From Nostoc sp. CMAA1605 (GTDB lineage: Bacteria; Cyanobacteriota; Cyanobacteriia; Cyanobacteriales; Nostocaceae), in contig NZ_PJIZ01000010.1 in NCBI RefSeq assembly GCF_021596505.1, positions 48,005 to 112,004 on the forward strand: a stretch of DNA of 64,000 nt, read 5' to 3'. Shown here in pieces: positions 8,241 through 18,700 of the stretch (position 1 is its first letter; the number at the start of each line of letters is the position of its first letter). Position numbers and translations under genes: made by a program. Under the pieces are notes generated by a model that worked only from the letters and a program-made list of their open reading frames with translations, made no database searches and was not told the origin of the DNA.

Positions 8241-9860
8241 ATGGACTGGATTACACTACTGCGATCGCTACAGTCTGATTTTATCAAAAGGTTATCATCT
8301 GGTTGTTTACTGCATTGCGAAACCGAAGGTCAATACAGTGAGTTAACAGTCATTTCCGGTGAACGATTAAAAGCCTTGCGGAATTTTTGCTGGCAAATGG
8401 CAGAAAAATATAAACGAGTTTCGCCAGTGCGGGATGTTTTCATTAGCTACCTCAAAGGGAAATTAGGTGAGGAAGTCGTTAAAGAACGTCTAGCTGATTT
8501 GATTACAGAAGTAGACTATGAAAAGCGATTTGGCGGAGATGGTAAAATAGATTTTACCCTGACATCTGATCCATCAATTGGCGTTGAAGTCAAATCTCGC
8601 CACGGTAGCATTGAGCGAGTAAGATGGTCAGTTAGTTCAGAAGAAGTAGAAAAAAATGCAGTGGTAGTTTGCATTTTAATTCAAGAAGCTGTGCATGAGG
8701 CTCAATCAGAATATCACCTATTTTTAGCTGGGTTTCTCCCCACCAGAATGATTAAGTTAAAGACGGGTAGTATCTCTTTTGGGATTGAGCAATTATTGTA
8801 TGCGGGTGGATTGTATGCCTATTTAGAATATTTACAATCTCACAACAATCGTCATCCGATTACTCAAACCTATATACTAGAGAAACAGCAAATTAAAGCA
8901 GAGATACAGCAACCAATCATCGCTAGAAAAGCTGAAAATAACAACGCCTTTATTTACAACAATCAAGATTTGAATATAGATTGCAAAAAATTAGGCGATG
9001 AATGTTTAGCTAAAGGGGAATATACAGAGTCTATCGATTATTATAGTCAGGCATTGAAATTAGATTCAGGCAACACAGAAATATACTATCAACGTGGTAT
9101 TGCTTATCATCAACTCGGAGATTATGAAAGAGCGATCGCAGATTATTCTCAAGTCATCAACCTCAATACAAATGATGCTAAAGCCTACTATAGACGCGGT
9201 TCAGCACTATCACAAATAGGTAATTATGAGGCAGCAATTAATGATTATACCCAAGCGATTCTCATCAATCCTCATGTCGCTATCACCTATAAAAACCGTG
9301 CCGAAGCCCGTTCCTTTTTAGGAGATAATCAAGGCGCAATTGAAGATTATACTCAAGCAATTAAAATTAATCCCCAGTATGCAGATATCTCCAAAAATCC
9401 TGATATTGCCCGTTATCTTGTCAAATACCAGCCGGGATTTAATCAAATAATTCCGATTAAATCACAGGATGCCAATGCTTATAAAAATCGGGGTAACGTG
9501 CGGGCTGAAATTGGTGATTATCAAGGTGCGATCGCAGATTATACCCAAGCCCTACAGATTAATCCCCATCTAGCTGATGTGTATTATAATCGGGGCAATT
9601 TGCGCTGTGATCTAGGTGATGAAGAAGGGGCGATCGTAGATTACACTCAAGCTATCCAAATTAATCCTAATTATGCCGATGCCTACTACAATCGTGGCAA
9701 TGTTTACACTGATATGAAAAATCTGCAAGCAGCAATCACAGACTTTCAAAAAGCAGCAAATATTTATCATCAAGAAGGAAATTTAGCAGCCCTTAAAGAT
9801 GCAAAAGATAGAATATTAGAAATAGAAATCATAGCATCTATAGATGTGTTAAATTTTTAA
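8241..9860 (+). CDS. PD-(D/E)XK nuclease-fold domain fused to TPR repeats
   Basis: 539 residues. Residues about 60-200 look like a PD-(D/E)XK domain: a helix with E78, then KIDFTL with D104, a strand GVEVKSR giving E116-x-K118, and two further strands. Residues about 245-525 are tetratricopeptide repeats of the pattern AYYNRGN...GDYEGAIADYTQAIQINP; at least seven copies are visible, one of them (around YADISKNPDIARYLVK) degenerate. The nuclease domain is an inference from motif spacing; TPRs are certain. Such a fusion suggests a protein-scaffolded nuclease, but similar cyanobacterial N-terminal domains have no proven activity. Confidence 0.75.
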   Translation: MDWITLLRSLQSDFIKRLSSGCLLHCETEGQYSELTVISGERLKALRNFCWQMAEKYKRVSPVRDVFISYLKGKLGEEVVKERLADLITEVDYEKRFGGDGKIDFTLTSDPSIGVEVKSRHGSIERVRWSVSSEEVEKNAVVVCILIQEAVHEAQSEYHLFLAGFLPTRMIKLKTGSISFGIEQLLYAGGLYAYLEYLQSHNNRHPITQTYILEKQQIKAEIQQPIIARKAENNNAFIYNNQDLNIDCKKLGDECLAKGEYTESIDYYSQALKLDSGNTEIYYQRGIAYHQLGDYERAIADYSQVINLNTNDAKAYYRRGSALSQIGNYEAAINDYTQAILINPHVAITYKNRAEARSFLGDNQGAIEDYTQAIKINPQYADISKNPDIARYLVKYQPGFNQIIPIKSQDANAYKNRGNVRAEIGDYQGAIADYTQALQINPHLADVYYNRGNLRCDLGDEEGAIVDYTQAIQINPNYADAYYNRGNVYTDMKNLQAAITDFQKAANIYHQEGNLAALKDAKDRILEIEIIASIDVLNF

Positions 9861-9973
9861 ATATTGTGTACTCAGTTACATACTTCCAACAGTATTTTTC
9901 CGACCTATGCGTAATTGTGATTGAAAAATGGGAAATACAAATTTAGTAATCGCCTGAAATCAGAGTTTACAAC

Positions 9974-10543
9974 ATGATTTTAAGTTTAAAAAAACTCACT
10001 CAAGTTTGTGCTGTCCTATTATTACTCAGTGCTAGCAGCATCCATCAATCAGCTATAGCTAACACCAACAATCAAAGACAAACATTAGCAAAGCAGCACA
10101 TTAAATCAGCTAATTCTCAGACGAATCCAGTTTTTCAAGCAATTTTGCCTAAATTAAAGCAAAATAGCCGCATTAAAATTTTATTACCTAAATATATTCC
10201 TGAAGCTGACGGCACAAACCCAATTTACGCCATTCTCGAAACATCCACACCCAAAAAATATGACATTCTCTTGGGATTCACCCCTGACTGCAATGGTGGG
10301 ACAGCTTGTCGTTTAGGTGTAGTATCGGCTGAAGCCGTGACGCGCAAAACACCACGCCTCACTGGTAAACGCGTCGTTTTAGCTAAAAGAATCACTGGTT
10401 ACTTTGTCGATTCTCGTTGTGGTGCTAACTGCTCAGACGCTACCCTAACTTGGCGGCAACAAGGCGTACAGTACAGTCTAGGGTTAAAAGCCGGTAAGCG
10501 TGAATCTTTAATTGAAATGGCTAACTCTGCTATTAGTCCATGA
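9974..10543 (+). CDS. Exported protein of unknown function
   Basis: 189 residues. The first 29 form a signal peptide: positive LKK, a leucine-rich core and a cleavage site near SAIA. The mature protein contains four cysteines (CNGGTAC, CGANC), likely two disulphides in the periplasm, and an LPKYIPEAD...PIYAILE segment. I do not recognise the family. It has its own upstream region and is followed by repeats, so it is probably transcribed alone. Confidence 0.7.
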   Translation: MILSLKKLTQVCAVLLLLSASSIHQSAIANTNNQRQTLAKQHIKSANSQTNPVFQAILPKLKQNSRIKILLPKYIPEADGTNPIYAILETSTPKKYDILLGFTPDCNGGTACRLGVVSAEAVTRKTPRLTGKRVVLAKRITGYFVDSRCGANCSDATLTWRQQGVQYSLGLKAGKRESLIEMANSAISP

Positions 10544-10867
10544 GTTGAGGGAGTGCTGAGTTATGAGTGCTGAGTGGTGAGTAGTGAGTGCTGTTAGCGG
10601 TAGCGCGGCGTTTAGCCGGTGCTGAGTGATGAGTGTTCATGGAGAAATAAATTCTACCTTGTCCCCAATCCCCAATCCCCAGCGAAGCACTGAGCTTGTC
10701 GAAGTGTCCCCAATCCCCAATCCCCAATCCCCAGTCCCCAGTCCCCAGTCCCCAGTCCCCAGTCCCCAGTATCAAAAATATTTACCCATATTCGCAACAT
10801 CGTCAATGCAGCTTAAGTCTTATTATGAGCAATAAGGGATAAATCTAAGTATCTGGGAATGTGAGGA
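10544..10867. repeat. Tandem repeat block with an embedded 25-bp element
   Basis: Starting at the stop codon of the exported protein, the heptamer GTGCTGA/GTAGTGA is repeated up to 10632, interrupted at 10593-10617 by the 25-bp GC-rich sequence also seen at 3333 and elsewhere. At 10663-10769 the array changes to CCCCAAT and CCCCAGT heptamers, split by a short insert (AGCGAAGCACTGAGCTTGTC). Apparent open frames across this block translate repeats and are not genes. Confidence 0.88.
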
Positions 10868-11401
10868 ATGTCAAATCTGGTAAAACGTAAGTCCCGTAAA
10901 CCCAAACTCAAACGCCGTCCTTTAGGATTAATCTTGACCATTCTACTTTGGAGTTTGGTTATGGGTTGGTTACTAGCCATAGCTACTAGCGCGCAAAGTG
11001 CCACCCCCACATCAGACATTGGTACAGTTGACGTAGTTCCTGCCAGATATCAACTAGGACAAGAACTATATTTAGAAAATTGCTCTAGTTGTCACATTGC
11101 ATTACCACCGGCGGTTTTGCCCACCCAAACTTGGAAAAACATCTTAGAAGAGTCACAACACTACGGCGTAAATATCAAGCCTTTATTAGATCCCAGTCGG
11201 AATCTAGTGTGGAGATATCTTTCCACTTTCTCTCGTTCTCACTTAAAAGACGAAGCAACACCTTATCGGGTGAGTAATTCTCGCTATTTTAAAGCATTAC
11301 ATCCCCAAGTCAAGTTACCGCAACCTTTGCAGATCAGCAGTTGTGTCAGTTGTCATCCGAGTGCGAAGGAGTATAATTTTCGCAAGTTGGGTTCGGAGTA
11401 G
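10868..11401 (+). CDS. Dihaem c-type cytochrome, membrane-anchored
   Basis: 177 residues. A basic N-terminus precedes one hydrophobic segment (residues 19-40), giving an uncleaved anchor or signal peptide. Two haem c sites follow: CSSCH at 72-76 and CVSCH at 159-163. The spacing and the segment between (WRYLSTFSRS...NSRYFKALHP) match the dihaem cytochrome c family, which acts on the lumenal or periplasmic side in electron transfer. The electron partner is not known. A repeat array begins directly after its stop codon. Confidence 0.87.
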   Translation: MSNLVKRKSRKPKLKRRPLGLILTILLWSLVMGWLLAIATSAQSATPTSDIGTVDVVPARYQLGQELYLENCSSCHIALPPAVLPTQTWKNILEESQHYGVNIKPLLDPSRNLVWRYLSTFSRSHLKDEATPYRVSNSRYFKALHPQVKLPQPLQISSCVSCHPSAKEYNFRKLGSE

Positions 11402-11660
11402 GGATTGGGGATTGGGGACTGGGGATTGGGGATTGGGGATTGGGGATTGGGGATTGGGGACAAGGTAGACTAGGTAGACTAGGTAGACTAGGTAGACTAG
11501 GTAGACAAGGTAGATTTTATTTCTTCACTCACTACTCAGCACTCATTACTCAGCACTCAGCACTCAGCACTCAGCACTCATTACTCAGCACTCAGCACTC
11601 ATTACTCAGCACTCAGCACTCAGCACTCAGCACTCCTCACTCACCACTCCTCATCTGTGG
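11402..11660. repeat. Three adjacent tandem-repeat arrays
   Basis: GGGGATT/GGGGACT heptamers run from the cytochrome stop codon to about 11460. A nine-base unit GTAGACTAG then repeats about five times (11465-11513). CACTCAG and CATTACT-type heptamers follow to about 11650. No gene is present; a continuous frame through it is just translated repeat. The following stretch up to 11891 is the upstream region of secA, AT-rich and without an assignable promoter. Confidence 0.9.
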
Positions 11661-11891
11661 GCGAAATGATACTATTAAAGGAGTTTACAATTTAAACCGC
11701 GAAATCAAACGGATCATCTAGATATATAGATGGAACCTTAATTTTGCTATTTTGCTGTTTTTGAGTTAATTTCCCTCTCATACCTATCCATTACTTACAT
11801 ACAATGGCTAGGTTGGGTTAAGTTCTTATAATCAATATAATAATCAAACCCTTTTAATTCCCATCCCCTCAATTTAGTTCCATAATCTGCC

Positions 11892-14681
11892 ATGCTAAAA
11901 CTCTTGTTGGGCGACCCCAACGCTCGTAAGCTGAAAAAATACCAACCCTACATTACAGAAATTGATCTTTTGGAAGAAGAGATACAAGCTCTTTCTGATG
12001 AAGATTTGAAAGGCAAAACAGCAGAGTTTAAACAAAGGCTTGCCAAAGGCGAAACCCTTGATGATCTTCTGCCAGAAGCCTTTGCCGTGGTGAGAGAGGC
12101 AGGAAAACGAGTCTTAGGGTTGCGACACTTCGATGTCCAGTTATTGGGCGGTGCGATTCTGCACACTGGGCAAATTGCGGAAATGAAAACCGGCGAAGGT
12201 AAAACCCTAGTGGCTACTTTACCGAGTTATTTAAATGCTCTTACAGGTAAGGGAGTACACGTAATCACGGTGAATGATTACCTGGCTCGTCGGGACGCAG
12301 AATGGATGGGACAGGTGCATCGTTTTCTGGGTTTGAGTGTGGGTTTAATTCAATCAACCATGAATCCCAGTGAACGTAAGAAAAATTATGATTGTGATAT
12401 AACTTACGTTACTAACAGCGAAGTCGGCTTTGACTATCTGCGAGATAACATGGCTACATCAATGGCTGATGTAGTGCAGCGTCCTTTTAACTACTGTGTA
12501 ATTGACGAAGTAGACTCAATCTTAGTTGATGAGGCGCGGACACCCTTAATTATCTCTGGTCAGGTAGAAAGACCGACAGAAAAGTATCTCAAAGCGGCGG
12601 AAATTGCTTTGACGCTGAAAACTGAAGAACATTATGAGGTGGACGAAAAAGCTCGTAACGTTCTCTTAACAGATGAAGGTTTCGCAAAGGCGGAAGAACT
12701 TTTGGGTGTAACAGATTTATTCGACCCCGAAGATCCTTGGGCGCACTTTGTCTTTAATGCAATTAAAGCCAAAGAACTGTTCCTCAAAGATGTGAATTAC
12801 ATTGTCCGCAATGGGGAAGTAGTAATTGTTGATGAATTTACCGGACGGGTGTTACCTGGAAGACGCTGGAGTGATGGCTTACACCAAGCCATTGAAGCTA
12901 AAGAACACGTAGAAATTCAGCCAGAAACCCAAACCTTGGCAACAATTACTTATCAAAACTTGTTCTTGCTGTATCCCAAATTGTCAGGGATGACAGGAAC
13001 AGCGAAGACAGAGGAAGCTGAGTTTGAGAAGATTTACAAATTAGAAGTTACAGTTATTCCCACCAATAGAATCAGAAAACGGGAAGACTTATCTGATTTG
13101 GTATTTAAGAAAGAAACAGGTAAATGGCGGGCGATCGCTAATGAATGTGCCGAAATGCACGAACAAGGCAGACCCGTCCTAGTGGGAACTACTAGTGTAG
13201 AAAAATCGGAATATCTCAGCCAATTACTCAAAGCACAAGGCATTCCCCACGAATTACTCAACGCTAGACCAGAAAACGTAGAACGGGAAGCGGAAATTGT
13301 CGCTCAGGCAGGAAGAAGAGGGGCTGTAACTATCGCTACCAACATGGCGGGGCGTGGTACGGATATCATCCTTGGTGGTAACTCCGAATACATGGCGCGC
13401 TTGAAACTGCGGGAATATTTGATGCCTCGAATTGTCAGACCAGAGGACGAAGATGTATTTGGTGTACAAAGGGCATCTGGTTTACCTGGGGGACATGGCG
13501 GCGGTCAAGGTTTCACCCCTGGGAAGAAAGTCAAAACTTGGAAAGCTTCACCAGAGATTTTCCCCACCCAACTTTCTCAAGAAGCCGAAAAATTATTAAA
13601 AGAAGCTGTAGATTTTGCGGTGCGTGAGTATGGCGATCGCGCTTTACCAGAACTAGAAGCAGAAGATAAAATCGCCGTAGCCGCCGAGAAAGCACCCACC
13701 GACGACCCCGTAATTCAGAAATTGCGGGATGCTTACAAGCGGGTGAAGCAGGAATACGAAGAATTTACCGAACGCGAACATAATGAAGTGATAGAACGGG
13801 GTGGACTGCACGTCATTGGTACAGAACGCCACGAATCACGCCGGATTGACAACCAGTTGCGGGGACGCGCCGGACGACAAGGCGACCCTGGTTCAACAAG
13901 ATTCTTCCTGAGTTTAGAGGATAACCTACTGCGGATTTTTGGAGGCGATCGCGTTGCCGGTTTAATGGAAGCCTTCAACGTAGAAGACGATATGCCCATT
14001 GAGTCGGGAATGTTAACCCGCAGTTTAGAAGGCGCGCAAAAGAAAGTTGAAACCTACTACTACGACATCCGTAAACAGGTGTTTGAGTATGACGAGGTGA
14101 TGAACAACCAACGCCGCGCCATCTACGCCGAACGTCGCCGGGTTTTAGAAGGTCAAGACCTGAAAGAACAGGTGATTAAGTACGCTGAGAAGACGATGGA
14201 CGATATCGTTGACTACTACATCAACCCTGATTTGCCCTCGGAAGAGTGGGAACTAGACAAATTGGTGGAGAAAGTTAAGGAGTTCGTCTATTTGCTATCT
14301 GATATGCAGGCTAGTCAATTAGAAGACATGGGAATGGGCGAGATTAAAGCCTTCCTGCATGAACAGGTACGCATTGCCTATGACCTCAAGGAAGCGCAAA
14401 TTGACCAAATTCAGCCAGGATTGATGCGTCAAGCTGAACGTTTCTTCATCTTGCAGCGCATCGATACCCTGTGGCGGGAACACCTGCAACAAATGGACGC
14501 TTTGCGTGAGTCCGTTGGTTTGCGTGGTTACGGACAGAAAGACCCGCTTATTGAGTATAAGAGCGAGGGTTATGAGTTGTTCTTGGATATGATGGTCAAC
14601 ATCCGCCGAGATGTGGTCTACTCGCTGTTCATGTTCCAGCCGCAGCCGCAGCCAATGGTGCAAACTTCTGAGATGGTGTAA
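11892..14681 (+). CDS. secA: Protein translocase subunit SecA
   Basis: SecA is the ATPase motor pushing precursor proteins through SecYEG in the cytoplasmic and thylakoid membranes. The 929-residue sequence is complete: Walker A MKTGEGKT at 98-105, DEAD-type motif DEVD at 205-208 followed by ARTPLIISG, helicase motifs [10 protein letters not shown] and [11 protein letters not shown], then the helical scaffold and wing domains. A roughly 80-residue segment after the [15 protein letters not shown] motif is the insertion typical of cyanobacterial and plastid SecA. The C-terminus ends in [14 protein letters not shown] and lacks the zinc-binding cysteine tail of E. coli SecA. Confidence 0.98.
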   Translation: MLKLLLGDPNARKLKKYQPYITEIDLLEEEIQALSDEDLKGKTAEFKQRLAKGETLDDLLPEAFAVVREAGKRVLGLRHFDVQLLGGAILHTGQIAEMKTGEGKTLVATLPSYLNALTGKGVHVITVNDYLARRDAEWMGQVHRFLGLSVGLIQSTMNPSERKKNYDCDITYVTNSEVGFDYLRDNMATSMADVVQRPFNYCVIDEVDSILVDEARTPLIISGQVERPTEKYLKAAEIALTLKTEEHYEVDEKARNVLLTDEGFAKAEELLGVTDLFDPEDPWAHFVFNAIKAKELFLKDVNYIVRNGEVVIVDEFTGRVLPGRRWSDGLHQAIEAKEHVEIQPETQTLATITYQNLFLLYPKLSGMTGTAKTEEAEFEKIYKLEVTVIPTNRIRKREDLSDLVFKKETGKWRAIANECAEMHEQGRPVLVGTTSVEKSEYLSQLLKAQGIPHELLNARPENVEREAEIVAQAGRRGAVTIATNMAGRGTDIILGGNSEYMARLKLREYLMPRIVRPEDEDVFGVQRASGLPGGHGGGQGFTPGKKVKTWKASPEIFPTQLSQEAEKLLKEAVDFAVREYGDRALPELEAEDKIAVAAEKAPTDDPVIQKLRDAYKRVKQEYEEFTEREHNEVIERGGLHVIGTERHESRRIDNQLRGRAGRQGDPGSTRFFLSLEDNLLRIFGGDRVAGLMEAFNVEDDMPIESGMLTRSLEGAQKKVETYYYDIRKQVFEYDEVMNNQRRAIYAERRRVLEGQDLKEQVIKYAEKTMDDIVDYYINPDLPSEEWELDKLVEKVKEFVYLLSDMQASQLEDMGMGEIKAFLHEQVRIAYDLKEAQIDQIQPGLMRQAERFFILQRIDTLWREHLQQMDALRESVGLRGYGQKDPLIEYKSEGYELFLDMMVNIRRDVVYSLFMFQPQPQPMVQTSEMV

Positions 14682-14701
14682 GGAAATAATTTGACGCAAA
14701 G

Positions 14702-14745
14702 ACGCAGAGGCGCAGAGAATTTTAGAAGTGCCTCTGCGTTTTTTT
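14702..14745 (+). terminator. Rho-independent-type terminator after secA
   Basis: ACGCAGAGGC (14702-14711) pairs exactly with GCCTCTGCGT (14730-14739), and a run of seven T follows (14739-14745). The arms belong to the common GACGCAGAGGCGCAGAG cyanobacterial repeat, so a repeat appears to serve as the terminator of secA. Confidence 0.75.
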
Positions 14746-14856
14746 GGCGTTGCATAAATGCGGGATGAATTGGGACTTTTATACACAGCAGAATATTGAT
14801 TCTTTGCGCCTTTGCGCCTTTGCGTGAGACAATTCATATTCTCAATCAGCAACGCC
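14746..14856. mobile_element. MITE-like element with GGCGTTGC/GCAACGCC ends
   Basis: The 111-bp segment starts GGCGTTGC and ends GCAACGCC, with further imperfect pairing inward (ATGAATTG / CAATTCAT). Its right 43 bases (14815-14857) are identical to 52939-52981, the right end of a second, larger copy. There is no coding capacity. No target duplication is obvious at this copy, whose left edge abuts the secA terminator. Confidence 0.7.
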
Positions 14857-14876
14857 GGAGTTTTCAAAATTGAGAC

Positions 14877-15104
14877 TTACAACCGCTTTTCCATCAGAGC
14901 ATCAAGTTTCGCTAGTATTGTTAAGCCTTCTTCTGGCTTGCCAACAGCAGCCATTGCTTTAAATCTTGTGTAGGCATCATATTCTGCCAAAGCAATAGTA
15001 GAAAGTTCTTCAATCAGTTTATTGACACTGATACCTTTGGCTTGAGCAAGTTCTTTCAATCTATTATGCTTATCCTCTGGTAAACGGATAGTTAATGTTG
15101 ACAT
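14877..15104 (-). CDS. Antitoxin-like ribbon-helix-helix protein
   Basis: 75 residues starting MSTLTIRLPEDKHNRLKEL, a ribbon-helix-helix opening (one beta strand with alternating residues, then a helix containing ARxKGIS-like AQAKGISVNKLIEE). It should bind DNA as a dimer and neutralise the adjacent PIN protein. It lies 5 bp downstream of the PIN gene, so the toxin comes first in this operon. Confidence 0.85.
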   Translation of the reverse strand: MSTLTIRLPEDKHNRLKELAQAKGISVNKLIEELSTIALAEYDAYTRFKAMAAVGKPEEGLTILAKLDALMEKRL

Positions 15105-15109
15105 TTTGT

Positions 15110-15532
15110 TTAGCTCCTAATAATTTCTTCTGGTTTTAAGATTGATAAGTTCGGAAACAATAATTGAGCATTTTGGAAATCTTTAACATTGTAAGTTGCA
15201 ATGATTTGAGCATTTCCCGCAACTGCTAACTCAATTAAATGATTATCAGCTTCGTCTTTTAAATTAGGTCGCCATAAATAGTAAATAGAAATCCATTGAC
15301 TTACGCTCATTAATGATGCTAGTAAAACAAAAATTTCTTCACTATTTAAAGGGCATTTGGCAATAATTTCTTCTCTTTGAATTACCGATTCATACTCAGA
15401 AAATAAAGCATTACCCATTAAAGGTTGATATTCACCTGTCAAGCAGCGTCTAATCAGTTCTCGACTTATACCTTGAGAGCTAATAAGCGCACTAATAAAA
15501 ACACTGGTATCAACTACAATTTTAATCGCCAT
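15110..15532 (-). CDS. PIN-domain toxin, putative ribonuclease
   Basis: 140 residues with the PIN-fold acidic set: D8 in IVVDTSVFISAL, an acidic residue near 44-46 (FSEYESV), and the C-terminal pair KDEADNHLIELAVAGNAQIIAT, ending TYNVKDF. It belongs to the PIN group often annotated as toxin component of a putative toxin-antitoxin system (VapC-like). The family cleaves RNA using Mg2+. The ATG is 4 bp from a 26-bp palindrome that is probably the operator of the operon. Confidence 0.88.
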   Translation of the reverse strand: MAIKIVVDTSVFISALISSQGISRELIRRCLTGEYQPLMGNALFSEYESVIQREEIIAKCPLNSEEIFVLLASLMSVSQWISIYYLWRPNLKDEADNHLIELAVAGNAQIIATYNVKDFQNAQLLFPNLSILKPEEIIRS

Positions 15533-15536
15533 GTAA

Positions 15537-15562
15537 TTATGATAGCATATACGCTATCATAA
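15537..15562 (-). promoter_or_regulatory. Palindromic operator candidate of the PIN toxin-antitoxin operon
   Basis: TTATGATAGC (15537-15546) and GCTATCATAA (15553-15562) are exact inverted copies separated by six bases. The palindrome ends four bases before the toxin start codon. Ribbon-helix-helix antitoxins typically autorepress by binding such short palindromes, so this is the natural binding site for the 75-residue antitoxin. Confidence 0.7.
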
Positions 15563-15755
15563 AACCTCTAGCTAAAAGAACTAATCACTCGTCTCACCTT
15601 GTCAATCTGGTAGGATGCTGTAGTATAAACATACTGATAAATCCTGGCTTGGGAGTCGCTAGGGTGAAAAAATCTGGATTATCTGGTATGAACTACTTGC
15701 TAATTTTTCATTAATTGATACACTTGTCCTTCATTATCCCTATGATTTAGCACCT

Positions 15756-18700
15756 ATGGTGCATATTAAGCGCGTCGAACTCACTAACTTTAAATCCTTC
15801 GGTGGGACTACCTCAGTTCCTTTGCTACAGGGGTTCACCGTCATCTCTGGGCCAAACGGTTCGGGGAAGTCGAATATTTTGGATGCGCTGCTGTTTTGTT
15901 TAGGACTGGCTAGTTCTAAGGGGATGCGCGCCGATCGCCTACCGGATTTGGTGAATAATACTCAAACGGCGAAAAGTCGCGCGGCGGTAGAAGCTAGTGT
16001 GACTGTGACTTTTGATTTATCTGATTTGGTAGATGCTAGTGATCAGTTAAGAGTAGTTAACAGTGATGAAGAATTATTACAAAATGAGGAACAAACGGAA
16101 GAGCAGCCAACTGTAAATGGCAATGGTAATGGCCATAAGCCAACAGAATGGAGTGTCACCAGAAAGTTACGGGTGACTCATCAAGGGACTTATACGTCGA
16201 ATTACTATGCTAACGGTGTATCCTGCACACTGACGGAGTTGCATGAGCAGTTGGAGGATCTGCGGATTTACCCAGAAGGGTATAACGTGGTGCTGCAAGG
16301 GGATGTAACTAGTATTATCTCGATGAATGCTAAGGAACGTCGGGAAATTATTGATGAGTTGGCTGGGGTGGCGGCTTTTGACCGTAAGATTAATCAGGCT
16401 AAGGCTACTCTGGATGAGGTGAAGGAAAAGGAAGATAGTTGTCGGATTATTGAGAATGAGTTAACTTTACAGCGCGATCGCCTGTCTCAAGATAAAGCCA
16501 AGGCAGAGAAGTATCAAAAGTTACGAACAGAATACTTGCATAAGCAATCTTGGGAAGCGGTGTTATCTTGGCGTTCTTTGCAAGCACAGCAGGAAAAGTT
16601 AGCGACGGAAATTCAAGCGGGCGATCGCAATTATGCGGAATCTACTACTCAACTTACAAGTCTGAATGGGGAAATTGCCCAAAAAACGGCGGAATTAGAG
16701 CAACTCAATGCCCACGTTAAAGCTTTGGGTGAGGAGGAATTATTAGCAGTACAATCTACCCTGGCTACCCAAGAGGCGGAACGCAAGCAACTGGAACGTC
16801 AGCAAGCGGAGTTAACTAACGCTTCCCAAGAATCTGCAAGGCGGTTGACGCAAACTCAGCAGGAAATTCAACAGCATCACCAGGGTTTGAGTGAAATCGC
16901 CCAAGCACAGGGTTTAGAACAGCAATCTATTGTCTATTGTCAGCAGCAACGGGATGAAGCTCAACAAGCTTTAGAAAAGTCCCGTGAAGCCGCCGCAGCG
17001 ATCGCTACAGCTTCGGAAGCTTGGGTACAGCAACAAACTGCACTCAATCGTCAGATTGAAACTTTGCTGCAAACTCTAGAACCACAGCGCACTGAACAAG
17101 CACAACTGAGAGAACGGAATAATCAGTTACAGGAGTTAATTCAAGAGGAAACGCAGTTAATTGCTAATTTAGAGCCGCAATTAGTAGAAAAACAAGCGGA
17201 ATGTTCTAAGTTAGAAGCCGAGTTTAATACTTCTAGTGAACCCATTCAAGATTTAGCTCAAAATCTCACCGCCACTGAACAGGAATTACAAATCCAGCAA
17301 GAAACTCAAAAGCGGTTATTGCAAGAACAACGGGAAAAGCAGCGTCAGTTAGATAAAATCGATGCACAAACTCAAGCACAGCAAGAAGTCCAGGGAACGC
17401 AAGCCAGTAAGGTGATTATTCAGTCAGGATTACCTGGCGTTTGCGGCTTGGTGGTGCATTTGGGACGGGTTGAACCCCGTTATCAATTGGCGTTAGAAAT
17501 TGCGGCGGGGGCGCGTTTAGGGCATATTGTCGTGGACGATGACGGAATCGCCGCCGCCGGAATTGAATTACTCAAGCAAAAACGCGCCGGAAGAGCAACT
17601 TTTTTACCCCTAAACAAAATTCAAGCTCCTAAAATAACCCAAGATGCAACATTGCGGTTAGCTAACGGCTTTGTCAGCTATGCGGTGAATTTAGTAGAAT
17701 GCGATCGCCGTTATCGGGATGTATTTAATTATGTTTTCGGTAACACAGTTGTATTCAGCAATTTAGAACAGGCGCGGAAAAATCTCGGTTTATATCGCAT
17801 CGTCACCTTAGATGGGGAATTACTAGAAACTAGTGGCGCGATGACTGGCGGTAGCATGAACCAGCGTTCCGCGTTACGTTTCGGGAAAGGAGAAGCGGCG
17901 GAATCAGATGAAGCCGTGGCGTTAAAGCAGCGTTTGCAGGATATTGATAGAATTTTAGACCGTTGTACGGAAGCGATCGCTACTTTATCATCTAGAAGTA
18001 AGCAATTATCCCAAGAACTCACGGAAGCGCGTCAAGCAAGGCGAGAACAGCAGTTGCAATTGGAACAGTTGCAAAAAGATATTAAAAGTTTAACAGCCCA
18101 GTTAGAAGGGACGCGATCGCAACTCACCCAAAACACCGAAAAATTTCACACCGCCCAAACTCGTCTGGAAGTATTAGATAATGAACTCCCAGGACAAGAA
18201 ACGCAATTACAGCAATTACGCCACACCCTAGCCGATTTAGAAGCCTCCCAAACCCCCAGCGAATGGCAACAAATCCAAGGGACAATAAAAATCCAAGAAC
18301 AGCAATTACAGCAACGGGAAACCGCTTTTAGAGAAGCCGAACAACGATTAAAAAATTTAGAGAATCAACAACAACGTCTGCAAGAACGCATCCAAGAAGC
18401 CGAACAACGCATCACCCAATATCAACAAGAACAACAAACCCAACAAACCCAAATCGCCACCCTCAGCACTCAGCACTCAGCCCTCAGCACTCAAATCGCT
18501 GCTACCCGCGCCCAAATGAGTGAAATGGAGAAAAATTTGGGTGAAGAGAAACAAAAACGGGACGCATTAGAACAACAAGTGCGATCGCATCTCCTGCGTC
18601 AGCAACAATTAGAATGGGAAATTCAAAAGCTAGAAGAAAGCCAACTCAAACGGCGTGAAGATTTAGCAGCCCTGCAAAGCCAATTACAGGAACTCGCCCC

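Noticed and set aside
10533..10835. Open frames on both strands through the repeat block
   Set aside because: They translate GGGGACT/CCCCAGT heptamers and give periodic peptides only.
11440..11721. 93-residue open frame
   Set aside because: Entirely translated tandem repeats (GRLGRLG, STQHSAL).
14737..14865. Target duplication at the first GGCGTTGC element
   Set aside because: Flanks CGTTTTTTT and GGAGTTTTC do not match, so no duplication is claimed there.
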